A stretch of 64,000 nt of DNA from Paraburkholderia sp. DHOC27 (GTDB taxonomy: Bacteria > Pseudomonadota > Gammaproteobacteria > Burkholderiales > Burkholderiaceae), in contig NZ_QVQV01000001.1 of NCBI RefSeq assembly GCF_003429005.1, positions 1 to 64,000 of the forward strand, given 5' to 3'. Below the pieces are notes generated by a model, which was given only the letters and a program-made list of their open reading frames with translations, was not told the origin of the DNA and made no database searches. Position numbers and translations under genes: made by a program. Of this stretch, positions 9,610 through 17,626 are shown piece after piece (position 1 is the stretch's first letter; every line of letters starts with the position of its first letter).

Positions 9610-10949
9610 CGTGCACCTCTCACAACCTGCGCCACGTCCGCTATTTCGACCTGCACGGCGTCCCACGCGCGATGCACGCGCGCCACGGCCGCCCGCCAGC
9701 CCAATGCCCCTGCGACCCACAATACGGCCGCGACGACCCACGGCTTGAAGGACGCCGCGTCGAAACCGATGCCAGCCATCGTCATGCCGGTGCCGTTGTC
9801 GCTATCAATCTGCAGTTTGTAGGTGAGTTCAACCGTCAGGATCAACGCGGCCAGAAGGACGACGCCCGCGCCCAGCGCGACCGCGTAAGAAGGCAGCATG
9901 CGATTGAACTTACGCGCGGCGAACAGCGGCACCTGCTTCATCAGCAGACTGGACACGCCGCCAGGGACGAACATCACCATCAGCACGAAGAACAGCCCCA
10001 GATAAAGTAGCCACGCCTGCGTCAGGCTGGACAGTGCAACGGCAAACAACACGAAGATCACCGCGCCGATCACAGGCCCAAAGAAAAATCCGCCACCGCC
10101 GATAAACGTGGCCAGCAATACACTGCCCGAATGCGCGGCGCCCACGTTTTCCGCCGAGACGATTTCGAAGTTGATGACGGACAGGCCACCGGAAATGCCC
10201 GCAAAGAAGGCCGACAGGATCACCACGAGATAACGCACGCGCTGCGTGTTGTAGCCGACGAATTCGGCCCGCTCGGCGTTGTCACGCACCGCATTCGCGA
10301 TGCGGCCCAATGGCGTCTGGGTCCACGCGTACATGGCGATCATCGACACGAGGCACCACACCGCGATCAGGTAATACACCTGACGTCCTGGTCCATAGGT
10401 GATGCCGAGCACCGCATTGCCCACCACGCGGTTGGTGGAAACGCCGCCCTCGCCGCCAAAGAAATCCGGAAACATCAACGAACTGGCGAACACCATTTCG
10501 CCGATCCCCAAGGTAATCATGGCGAACGTGGTGCCCGCCTTGCGCGTGGTCACGTAGCCGAACAGCACGCCGAAGAACGCACCACCCAGGCCCCCCACCA
10601 GCGGCAGCAGCGACACCGGAAACCACACCGCGCCCGCGCCGATCTGGTTGAGCAGATGCACGGCGATAAATGCACCCATGCCCGAATACACCGCGTGACC
10701 AAACGACAGCATGCCGGACTGTCCGAGCAGCATGTTGTACGACAGCGCGAAGATGATCATGATGCCCATCTGCGATAGCAGCGTAATCGCGAAGCCGCTG
10801 GAAAAGATCAACGGCGCGATCAGCATCACGAGGACTGTGAGCCCCCAGATCAGATAGCGCGCGAGGTGACGAGGCGACGCGGCGGTACGGCCAGGGGCCA
10901 TGACCTGGTCGTAACCGTGACGCAAGCTGGGTTTCAAAGTGGGTTTCAT
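9606..10949 (-). CDS. livM: Branched-chain-type ABC transporter permease, LivM family
   Basis: 447 residues, longer than the usual 320-360 of LivM. The core (about 25-335) has the LivM pattern of membrane helices (NMLLGQSGMLSFGHAVYSGMGA near 75, then FGPVIGAVIFVLFAVALSS). An additional C-terminal region of about 100 residues has two more predicted helices (ALGAGVVLLAALILTV and WVVAAVLWVAGALGW) and a soluble tail. It starts 3 bp after the livH stop. Inner-membrane half of the translocation pore with LivH. Confidence 0.9.
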   Translation of the reverse strand: MKPTLKPSLRHGYDQVMAPGRTAASPRHLARYLIWGLTVLVMLIAPLIFSSGFAITLLSQMGIMIIFALSYNMLLGQSGMLSFGHAVYSGMGAFIAVHLLNQIGAGAVWFPVSLLPLVGGLGGAFFGVLFGYVTTRKAGTTFAMITLGIGEMVFASSLMFPDFFGGEGGVSTNRVVGNAVLGITYGPGRQVYYLIAVWCLVSMIAMYAWTQTPLGRIANAVRDNAERAEFVGYNTQRVRYLVVILSAFFAGISGGLSVINFEIVSAENVGAAHSGSVLLATFIGGGGFFFGPVIGAVIFVLFAVALSSLTQAWLLYLGLFFVLMVMFVPGGVSSLLMKQVPLFAARKFNRMLPSYAVALGAGVVLLAALILTVELTYKLQIDSDNGTGMTMAGIGFDAASFKPWVVAAVLWVAGALGWRAAVARVHRAWDAVQVEIADVAQVVRGAR

Positions 10950-10952
10950 GCG

Positions 10953-11900
10953 TTAGCCTTCCCGGGTTCCCATGAGACCACGTGGGCGCACGATCATCAT
11001 CACCACCATCAGCAGGTAGGGCAACACGGGGGCCATCTGCGAGATGGTGAGTTTCCACACCGAGGACAGCGGCGTCGCGCTCGTCACATGCAGACCGATG
11101 GCGCCGAACAGATCGGCGAGCGACGCGTCGATCGTCACCGCGAACGTTTGCAGCAAGCCGATCAGCAACGACGCGATGAAGGCGCCCGCGAGCGAGCCCA
11201 TGCCGCCCACCACGGCGACCACGAACACGATCGTGCCGACCGACGCAGCCATCGAAGGCGACGTCACGAACGCATTGCCGCCAATCACGCCCGCGAGGCC
11301 CGCGAGCGCCGCGCCGCCAGCGAACACCATCATGAACACGCGCTGCACGTTGTGGCCGAGCGCTTCGACCATCTGCGGATGCGTCAACGCGGCCTGAATC
11401 ACGAGACCGATGCGTGTGCGCGTTAGCACGACGTACATGGACACCAGCATCAACACCGAGACCAGCATCATGAACGCACGGTACTTGGGAAACACCGAGG
11501 TGAAGACCTGGAACAGCGGACCATCCAGCTCTGCAGGAATGCGGTACGGCACCGCGGACTGCCCCCACACCAGCTTGACGGCTTCCTCGATCAGATACGC
11601 GAGGCCGAAGGTGAACAGCAATTCGGCTACGTGTCCGTACCTGTGGACGGTGCGCAAGCCGAAGCGCTCGACGAGCGCGCCCACCACCACCACGAGCAGC
11701 GGAGCAAGCACCAGCGCGGGCCAGAAACCGAGCTTGCTGGCAATGGCATACGCAAAGTAGGCACCGAACATGTAGAAGCTCGCGTGCGCGAAATTGAGCA
11801 CGCCCATCATGCTGAAGATGAGCGTGAGCCCCGACGAGAGCAGGAACAGCAGCAGCCCATAGCTGATGCCGTTCAAGCAGGAGATGACGAAGAATTCCAC
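10953..11900 (-). CDS. livH: Branched-chain-type ABC transporter permease, LivH family
   Basis: 315 residues with the start taken at the GTG at 11900, because AAGGA is 9 bp upstream of it but too close to the in-frame TTG at 11906. About eight hydrophobic helices. LNGISYGLLLFLLSSGLTLIFSMMGVLNFAHA is the usual LivH N-terminus (given here in overlapping short form: GLTLIFSMMGVLNFAHA). Forms the inner-membrane channel with LivM. Confidence 0.9.
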   Translation of the reverse strand: MEFFVISCLNGISYGLLLFLLSSGLTLIFSMMGVLNFAHASFYMFGAYFAYAIASKLGFWPALVLAPLLVVVVGALVERFGLRTVHRYGHVAELLFTFGLAYLIEEAVKLVWGQSAVPYRIPAELDGPLFQVFTSVFPKYRAFMMLVSVLMLVSMYVVLTRTRIGLVIQAALTHPQMVEALGHNVQRVFMMVFAGGAALAGLAGVIGGNAFVTSPSMAASVGTIVFVVAVVGGMGSLAGAFIASLLIGLLQTFAVTIDASLADLFGAIGLHVTSATPLSSVWKLTISQMAPVLPYLLMVVMMIVRPRGLMGTREG

Positions 11901-11967
11901 GGACAATGTTCCTTACTTCATGCAGCAGCGCGGGCCATGCGCCTCGTCCAGCTCATCGCAGTGCGCT

Positions 11968-13212
11968 CTAGTTAGGGCGCTTCATCTGGCACGTGGTGGG
12001 TTGGGTAGCGGACGCAGCGTCGAGCACGGTTTCGGTACGCCAGCCGTAGCCCGTTTTTTCCTGGTCGTATTTGACGTCCTTGCCGTCCACCTTCACCCAC
12101 GTTGCGATGACGAGAGGCTGCTCTGCCTGATGGTCGGAGGCGCGCATTTCCACCGTGCCGTTCAGGCTTTCCACCTTCATGCCTTCAAGGGCTTTGGCCA
12201 CCTTGACCGGATCGGTGGATTTCGTTTCCTTGAACGCCTTGCTTAGCAACGCGACCCCAGTATAAGCGGCCATTTCGAAGAAATCGTCATCGTATTTTTT
12301 CTTGAAGCCGTCCATGATCTGATCGGCCTGCGGCGGATTGCCCTTCGTATTCGGGCCCATGTAGCCCACGTAGCGCACATGCCCTGCGCCTGCCGCGCCC
12401 ATCGCGGTCGGCACGCCCGTCGTGGAGGCGTAGTAAGTATAGTAATTGGCGGTCACGCCCGCGTCCTTGCCCGCCTTGATCAGCAGCGCGAGATCGCTGC
12501 CCCAGTTACCCGTGATGACCGTATCGGCACCGGATGCCTTGATCTTGCTCGCGTAGGGCGAGAAGTCCTTGACCTGGGCCAGCGGGTGAAAATCATCGCC
12601 TACGATCTGGATATCCGGCCGCTTGCGCTTGAGGTACTCCTGCGCGGTACGCGACACATCGTGGCCGAACGAATAATCCTGATCGATCAGATAGACCTTC
12701 TTGACGTTCGGATCCTTGGCAAGGAAGGTGGTCAACGCTTCCATCTTCATGTCGGAGTTCGCATCCAGACGGAAGTGCCAGTAATCGCACTTGGCATTCG
12801 TCATGGCCGGGTCCACCGCCGCGAAATTCAGGTAGATGATCTCCTTGCCGGGATTGCGCGCATTGTACTTGGACACCGCATCTTCGAGCGCCAGCCCAAC
12901 CGAAGAACCATTGCCTTGCGTGATATAGCGGATGCCCTGGTCAGCCGCCTCGTTGAGCAAGGTCAGGCTCTGCTGCGGCGACAGCTTGTTGTCGAACGGC
13001 ACCATTTCGAATTTGGGTCCGCCGGCCCAGTCCTGCTGATTGGCCACCTCGGTCACGTATTGCCAGCTTTTCAGTTCGTTGTTGCCGAGGGAGCCCATCA
13101 GGCCCGACAGCGTGTCGATATACGCAATGCGGACTGTCTCCGCCGAGGCGACAGCGGAGGCGAGCGCAAAGACAACCGCAGCGCCAGCCGCCAGGGAACG
13201 CACCATTTTCAT
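11968..13212 (-). CDS. ABC transporter periplasmic substrate-binding protein (HAAT family)
   Basis: 414 residues. The signal peptide is about 1-24 (KMVRSLAAGAAVVFALASAVASA). The mature protein begins ETVRIAYIDTLSG and has the type I periplasmic-binding fold seen in LivJ-like receptors (ITQGNGSSVGLALED, VITGNWGSDLALLIKAG). AGGAGA precedes the ATG by 7-8 bp. It is the first gene of the transporter run and delivers ligand to LivHM. The sequence does not identify the ligand; association with acyl-CoA chemistry suggests an organic or aromatic acid rather than leucine. Confidence 0.9.
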   Translation of the reverse strand: MKMVRSLAAGAAVVFALASAVASAETVRIAYIDTLSGLMGSLGNNELKSWQYVTEVANQQDWAGGPKFEMVPFDNKLSPQQSLTLLNEAADQGIRYITQGNGSSVGLALEDAVSKYNARNPGKEIIYLNFAAVDPAMTNAKCDYWHFRLDANSDMKMEALTTFLAKDPNVKKVYLIDQDYSFGHDVSRTAQEYLKRKRPDIQIVGDDFHPLAQVKDFSPYASKIKASGADTVITGNWGSDLALLIKAGKDAGVTANYYTYYASTTGVPTAMGAAGAGHVRYVGYMGPNTKGNPPQADQIMDGFKKKYDDDFFEMAAYTGVALLSKAFKETKSTDPVKVAKALEGMKVESLNGTVEMRASDHQAEQPLVIATWVKVDGKDVKYDQEKTGYGWRTETVLDAASATQPTTCQMKRPN

Positions 13213-13266
13213 TGTGTTGTCTCCTACGATCCTGGAATGGATGCAGCTATTTTGTATAACTAACTA

Positions 13267-13291
13267 TCTGTCCAGACATTGCCTGGACAGA
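13267..13291. promoter_or_regulatory. 25-bp inverted repeat upstream of the transporter operon
   Basis: TCTGTCCAG (13267-13275), 7-bp centre, CTGGACAGA (13283-13291): nine perfectly paired bases per arm. It lies 55 bp upstream of the start of the substrate-binding protein gene, next to a GTTATACAAAAT stretch that may serve as its -10 region. It is probably an operator of a dimeric regulator; no regulator gene is adjacent. Confidence 0.5.
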
Positions 13292-13697
13292 TCAAACGAA
13301 CGTTCGCGCGGGACGCGCCGTGGCTGTGTGCGGCATGGCCGCGGCAAGAAAACGGACGAGACTGCAACAACGATAGCAAGAACGGCTGGCCGACATGCTT
13401 CGTATCTCCATGCCAAATGAAATTGCTTCAATTGACGAAGTAATGCGCGTCTATCAGGGATGACTATAGCGGGAATTCGACACACAATTTCGCACGACCG
13501 TTCGGAGCATGTCAACGGGCAAACGGCGCAATCGGCCTTTCTGGCGGGGCGTAACCGGGAAAACACCTAGCGCAAATCGACGCATCAACAGAAGCGCATG
13601 GGCGTGCTTTTATTTACACGACGATGGCCCGCACGTATGATCGTCCGGCATCCGGCGTGGACGTCTGCACTACAGAACAACATCGAGGAGCGTTGTA
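13292..13697. other. Divergent intergenic region, no gene seen
   Basis: About 400 bp between the transporter operon and the small ORF before the CoA ligase gene. The open frames here have Arg/Cys-rich, unlikely compositions. Promoters for the plus-strand ligase gene should be here, but no convincing -35/-10 pair was found. Confidence 0.4.
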
Positions 13698-13793
13698 ATG
13701 GCCGTGAAAGTTGCGTTTCAATCGCGCAGTAAGGTCACGTCACGATTCGCGCTGAATCGCGATATCGCAGACCGCGGAGGTGCATGCGCATGA
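13698..13793 (+). CDS. 31-codon upstream ORF coupled to the CoA ligase gene
   Basis: ATG at 13698 with GAGGAG 8 bp upstream, encoding 31 residues (MAVKVAFQSRSKVTSRF..., ending RGGACA). Its TGA overlaps the ATG of the CoA ligase as ATGA, and the ligase Shine-Dalgarno (GGAGG) lies inside its end. It has the marks of a translated leader or small protein: good ribosome site, tight coupling, basic composition without a membrane helix. An inverted repeat (CGATTC 13743-13748, GAATCG 13754-13759) lies within it. No homologue is recognised; function unknown. Confidence 0.45.
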   Translation: MAVKVAFQSRSKVTSRFALNRDIADRGGACA

Positions 13794-15352
13794 GCTGGCT
13801 CGACGCGTTGCAGGACCAGCCGTTCGTCTGTATCACCGACATGCTGAAACGCTTCGCAAGCGAACGTGCCGGGCATGCCGCCCTGATCTGCGACGGCCGC
13901 ATCGTCACCTACGCGGAACTGGATGTGCAGGTCGATCGTTTTGCCGCGGCCTTGCAGCGCGAGGGACTCATGCCTTGCGATGCCATCGCACTGTGCGCGA
14001 GTGCCTCGGTCGACTACGTCGTGGCGTTTCTGGGCGGTTTGCGCGCGGGTGCAGTGGTGGCGCCGCTTGCACCGTCGTCGAGCGCGGCGAGCCTGGTCGG
14101 CATGATCGACAATTCACGCGCACGCTGGCTGTTTCTCGACGCCGAAGTCTTCGGGCTGCTTGAACCGTTGGCCAGCGAAATCCGCGCAACGGCGATCGCA
14201 CTCGACGATCATCCAGGCCACCTCGCGCTGCGCACATGGCTCGCACCTGAAGGCGTGGCGCCGCGTTCTGTCGCGATCGACCCCGCGTGGCCGTTCAACA
14301 TCATCTATTCGTCCGGCACGACGGGCACACCCAAAGGCATCGTGCAATCGCACGGCATGCGCTGGGCTTACGCGCAACGCAGCATCGAACGTGGCTACGG
14401 GCCGCATGCCATCACGCTGATTTCCACGCCGCTGTATTCGAACACCACGCTGGTCAGCTTCATGCCGACGCTCACGTTTGGCGGCACAGTCGTACTGCTG
14501 CCGAAATTCGATGCCACGCAATATCTGACGCTCGCCCAGCAGCACCGCGTGACACACACGATGCTGGTGCCGGTGCAGTATCAGCGGCTCATGGCGCACG
14601 CTGACTTCGACCGTTACGATCTCTCCTGTTTCCAGGCCAAGTTTTGCACCAGCGCGCCATTTGCGGCAAGCGTGAAGGCCGACGTCGTGCGGCGCTGGCC
14701 TGGCAAACTCACCGAATATTACGGCATGACCGAAGGTGGCGGCTCATGTCAACTGGACGCGCACGACTTTCCGCACAAGCTGCACACCGTGGGCAGGCCG
14801 GTGGAGGGCCACGATATTCGCCTGATCGACGAGTCAGGCAATGAAGTGCCGCGAGGGGACGTGGGCGAAATCGTCGGTCATTCACCGGCCATGATGACGG
14901 GCTATTACCGGCAACCGGAAAAGACCGCCGAAGCGGAATGGTACGACCCGAGCGGCAAGCGCTTCATTCGCACGGGTGATATGGGCCGCTTCGACGCTGA
15001 CGGTTTTCTCACGCTGCTCGATCGCAAGAAAGACATGATCATTTCGGGTGGCTTCAACGTCTACCCAAGCGATCTGGAGGCGGAATTGCGCGCCCATCCA
15101 GACGTTGCAGATGCAGCCGTAATCGGCACGCCCTCGGAGCAATGGGGTGAGACGCCTGTGGCATTCGTGGTGCGAAATCCGAATGCCACGCTCGACGAGA
15201 ACGCGTTGCTCACGTACATCAATACGCGTCTCGGCAAGATGCAACGCATCTCCGCCTTGAAGTTCATTGATGTGTTGCCGCGCAGTCCGATCGGCAAAGT
15301 GCTGAAACGGGAGCTACGCGAGCAGTGGCGTGGTGCCGCGGAACCGCTTTAA
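13790..15352 (+). CDS. Acyl-CoA ligase (ANL superfamily, class I adenylate-forming)
   Basis: 520 residues. The start at 13790 is preferred over the ATG at 13784 because GGAGG is 9 bp from it but only 3 bp from the earlier one. P-loop IIYSSGTTGTPKGIVQSH; A5-type motif TEYYGMTEGGG; A7/A8 TGDMGRFDADGFLTLLDRKKD with the hinge; A10 lysine in PRSPIGKVLKRELR. It adenylates a carboxylic acid and transfers it to CoA. The family resembles fatty-acyl and aryl-CoA ligases; the substrate is unknown. It is divergent from the transporter operon and may share its regulator. The last 89 bp overlap the convergent hydrolase gene. Confidence 0.9.
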   Translation: MSWLDALQDQPFVCITDMLKRFASERAGHAALICDGRIVTYAELDVQVDRFAAALQREGLMPCDAIALCASASVDYVVAFLGGLRAGAVVAPLAPSSSAASLVGMIDNSRARWLFLDAEVFGLLEPLASEIRATAIALDDHPGHLALRTWLAPEGVAPRSVAIDPAWPFNIIYSSGTTGTPKGIVQSHGMRWAYAQRSIERGYGPHAITLISTPLYSNTTLVSFMPTLTFGGTVVLLPKFDATQYLTLAQQHRVTHTMLVPVQYQRLMAHADFDRYDLSCFQAKFCTSAPFAASVKADVVRRWPGKLTEYYGMTEGGGSCQLDAHDFPHKLHTVGRPVEGHDIRLIDESGNEVPRGDVGEIVGHSPAMMTGYYRQPEKTAEAEWYDPSGKRFIRTGDMGRFDADGFLTLLDRKKDMIISGGFNVYPSDLEAELRAHPDVADAAVIGTPSEQWGETPVAFVVRNPNATLDENALLTYINTRLGKMQRISALKFIDVLPRSPIGKVLKRELREQWRGAAEPL

Positions 15353-16385
15353 TCGAGGCTTCGACCGGAGGCGTGCCTTCGATAAACGTGTCGATGCGAG
15401 CGGCCAGTTGGCGCGGATACTGGTACATCATCGCGTGCCCCGCATCCTTGACCTCTACCAGCGTGGCTTGCGGCACGACGTGACTGAGCACCACGGTATT
15501 GTCGGGCTGCAACACCTCGTCGTCGGTCCCAACGAGCGCGAGAGTCGGCACCGTCAACTTGCTCAGACGCGCATACGCGTGATCGTCCAGCTTCCAGCGC
15601 TGCATCAATTTTTGCTGGGCGGTAGTCACGTCCGCCGGAATCGAGGGTACCGAATAGCCCGCGGGAATGAACATGTCCTGTCTGAAGCACGCGTTGGCCT
15701 CCTGCTCAACGTTGGCGGGAAACAGCACATCCATCACGCGTGCAAAGGTGGCGCCTGAGCCGCCGGACAAGATGTTTTCAACGTCATGCGGCACGGCCAC
15801 CGCGCGTGGCCCCGGCGGCATGGTCGACATCAACACGAGCCGCCCCACCAGCGAAGGATGATCGAGCGCCAGTTGCTGTGCAATCATGCCGCCCATCGAC
15901 CATCCCACCACCGTCGGGTCTTTGAGCTTGAGGGCCGAGATGAGCGTGGCGGAATCGCCCGCCAGATCCTTGATGCGGTAGTCCGCATTCACGGCACTCG
16001 ATTTGCCGATACCCCGGTTATCGAAGACGATCACTTCGTGATGCTTTGCCAGCGCGCCGAGGAAATACGCGTTCCAGTTCGCGATGGTGGCGCGATAACC
16101 GGTGATCATCACGATCGGACTACCCTGGCCGAAGCGGTAGTAGCCAATCGAACCATGCGGCGTCCGCAATACCTGCTCATTGCCGACAGCGCCGCGATCC
16201 GGGCGCGGCATGTCGGCGCCGCACAGCATATCCGGCTGATACGCGACCGGCGCGGCGTGCACGATCACCGTGCTCTGGGCCGCCACCAGTCCGACACACA
16301 CCAGCACCCTGGCGAGCAGATGGCGCAACACGCGTGTCTTGCGGGCGGGCACAACGTTCGCGCTTTCCGGCAGACGGAATTTCAT
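15264..16385 (-). CDS. Exported alpha/beta hydrolase
   Basis: 373 residues. The start at 16385 is supported by AAAGGAGG 5-6 bp upstream, so the open frame to 16430 is not used. An N-terminal basic stretch then hydrophobic segment (about 20-45, VLVCVGLVAAQSTVIVHAA) indicates export. The nucleophile elbow GWSMGG places Ser163; FDNRGIGKS lies before it and the catalytic His is in DAGHAMMYQYP. Likely a periplasmic esterase or lipase-like hydrolase. The C-terminal 30 residues are encoded within the 3' end of the convergent ligase gene. Confidence 0.85.
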   Translation of the reverse strand: MKFRLPESANVVPARKTRVLRHLLARVLVCVGLVAAQSTVIVHAAPVAYQPDMLCGADMPRPDRGAVGNEQVLRTPHGSIGYYRFGQGSPIVMITGYRATIANWNAYFLGALAKHHEVIVFDNRGIGKSSAVNADYRIKDLAGDSATLISALKLKDPTVVGWSMGGMIAQQLALDHPSLVGRLVLMSTMPPGPRAVAVPHDVENILSGGSGATFARVMDVLFPANVEQEANACFRQDMFIPAGYSVPSIPADVTTAQQKLMQRWKLDDHAYARLSKLTVPTLALVGTDDEVLQPDNTVVLSHVVPQATLVEVKDAGHAMMYQYPRQLAARIDTFIEGTPPVEASIKAVPRHHATARVAPVSALCRSDCAATHQ

Positions 16386-16477
16386 GGCAGCCTCCTTTAA
16401 CAGGTACGCCTCGATCGTACCGGGAGACACTTAGCGGAAAGTGAGCCAAGCCTGGGCTTCCGCGCATCAGCGGCCCA

Positions 16478-17221
16478 CTACCTCGTGCCGTCGAACACGA
16501 CGATGTCGGAGCGATCCTGCCTGGGTAACGCAATCAGCAGGCGCCCTTCATCGAGCAGCGCGCGTCCGGTCACCGTGGTGTTCGGCACCGCGCAAGGTGC
16601 TGCGTTGAAGGTGATGGAGGCGCTATAGGCGTTGACACCGTTATCCGGTGACACGCTGCCACGAAACTCGCAACCGTTCGACGTGGTGCCCGCCAGCAAG
16701 CCGTCGCGCGCGACCAGCATCTGTGCCGAGCCCACGCTCTGCAAGGAACTCATCTGCCCGCTGTATTCGCCCGCGACGGCGCCGAGACCCGGACCCTGCC
16801 CGAGCGAAGGCGCGGGACTCGCGGAGAACGTCATCGGCGTTCCGCCACTATCCGCGACGATGGTTCCGCTCACGTTCGGCGAGCGCGAGAAATCGATTTG
16901 CACCTGAACGGGTGCGGCTGCCGCGTCAGGCGCGAGACTGTAGCGCGTCGCCGATTTGCCGTTGAACTGGCCAGTACCGGACTGTTGGCCATTGGTCGCG
17001 ACGATCACGCCCACCGTGGGCTTCTGATAGAAGAGCCAGGCGGAGCCGTCGAAGACTGTCAGCAGCGTGACGGGTACACCGGTAGAAAACGCCCCGTGAT
17101 AAACACCGGCGGACGAGACCAGCAGATTGCTCGCCGACTGGGCCGACAGCCGCGGTGGACTGCCCGTGCTGCATGCACCGAAAACCATGCTACAAGCCAC
17201 GCCCATCAGTATTTTTTTCAT
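16478..17221 (-). CDS. Putative lipoprotein, function unknown
   Basis: 247 residues from the ATG at 17221 (the frame continues upstream to 17299 but without signal-peptide character). The lipobox is VFGAC with Cys17. The mature part is Ser/Gly/Ala-rich and beta-strand-like, with paired cysteines (NGCEFRG, AAPCAVP) and repeated short GT/SG patterns resembling surface lipoproteins of Burkholderia. Probably attached to the outer membrane. No enzymatic motif seen. Confidence 0.75.
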   Translation of the reverse strand: MKKILMGVACSMVFGACSTGSPPRLSAQSASNLLVSSAGVYHGAFSTGVPVTLLTVFDGSAWLFYQKPTVGVIVATNGQQSGTGQFNGKSATRYSLAPDAAAAPVQVQIDFSRSPNVSGTIVADSGGTPMTFSASPAPSLGQGPGLGAVAGEYSGQMSSLQSVGSAQMLVARDGLLAGTTSNGCEFRGSVSPDNGVNAYSASITFNAAPCAVPNTTVTGRALLDEGRLLIALPRQDRSDIVVFDGTR

Positions 17222-17310
17222 GACCGCACCTTGGCAACGGGGATTCGATGAAGATCGGCTTACAGGGAAAAGAGTATGCATTAAAGCGCGCCCTGTCACG
17301 CGGATCTTCT

Positions 17311-17541
17311 TCAGTTGACCCGCTCCGTGAGCAAGCGGTCCAGCTCGGCGTGCGCGTCGTCCACCTTGCGTTGCCGTTGCGCGAGTTTCGTCGCGCCGTT
17401 GCCTTCGCTGCGGGCAACCTGTAAGTCATGTTCGCGTTCTGCGAGGCGCGTTTGTGCCTTGGCGATGTCGCGCATCGCGCTCCTGAGGGGGCCCGCTGCG
17501 TCCGTTGCGTACGTTGCCGCCTTAAAAACGATAATGGGCAT
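17311..17541 (-). CDS. Small coiled-coil protein, function unknown
   Basis: 76 residues. After about 25 residues the sequence becomes a charged heptad-like helix (IAKAQTRLAEREHDLQVA, then KLAQRQRKVDDAHAELDRLL), consistent with a short coiled coil. The ribosome site is weak. It may share the intergenic region with the divergent glycosyltransferase gene, whose open frame overlaps it on the other strand. The coding call rests on composition only. Confidence 0.5.
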   Translation of the reverse strand: MPIIVFKAATYATDAAGPLRSAMRDIAKAQTRLAEREHDLQVARSEGNGATKLAQRQRKVDDAHAELDRLLTERVN

Positions 17542-17626
17542 TCTTTGCGATAATGCAGAACGACAGTCAACGATTCTGACAGCGTGCTTTCAGCATTGCA
17601 CGCATCGCCTCGCAGCACGATCCATC

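Noticed and set aside
13264..13566. 100-codon open frame on the minus strand in the divergent region
   Set aside because: Cys/Arg-rich, no ribosome site, and it contains the operator-like palindrome; not a credible protein.
17315..17626. Extension of the glycosyltransferase to 17315
   Set aside because: Ser/Arg/Cys-rich and antisense to a small coiled-coil ORF; the GT-B fold begins just after Met at 17627.
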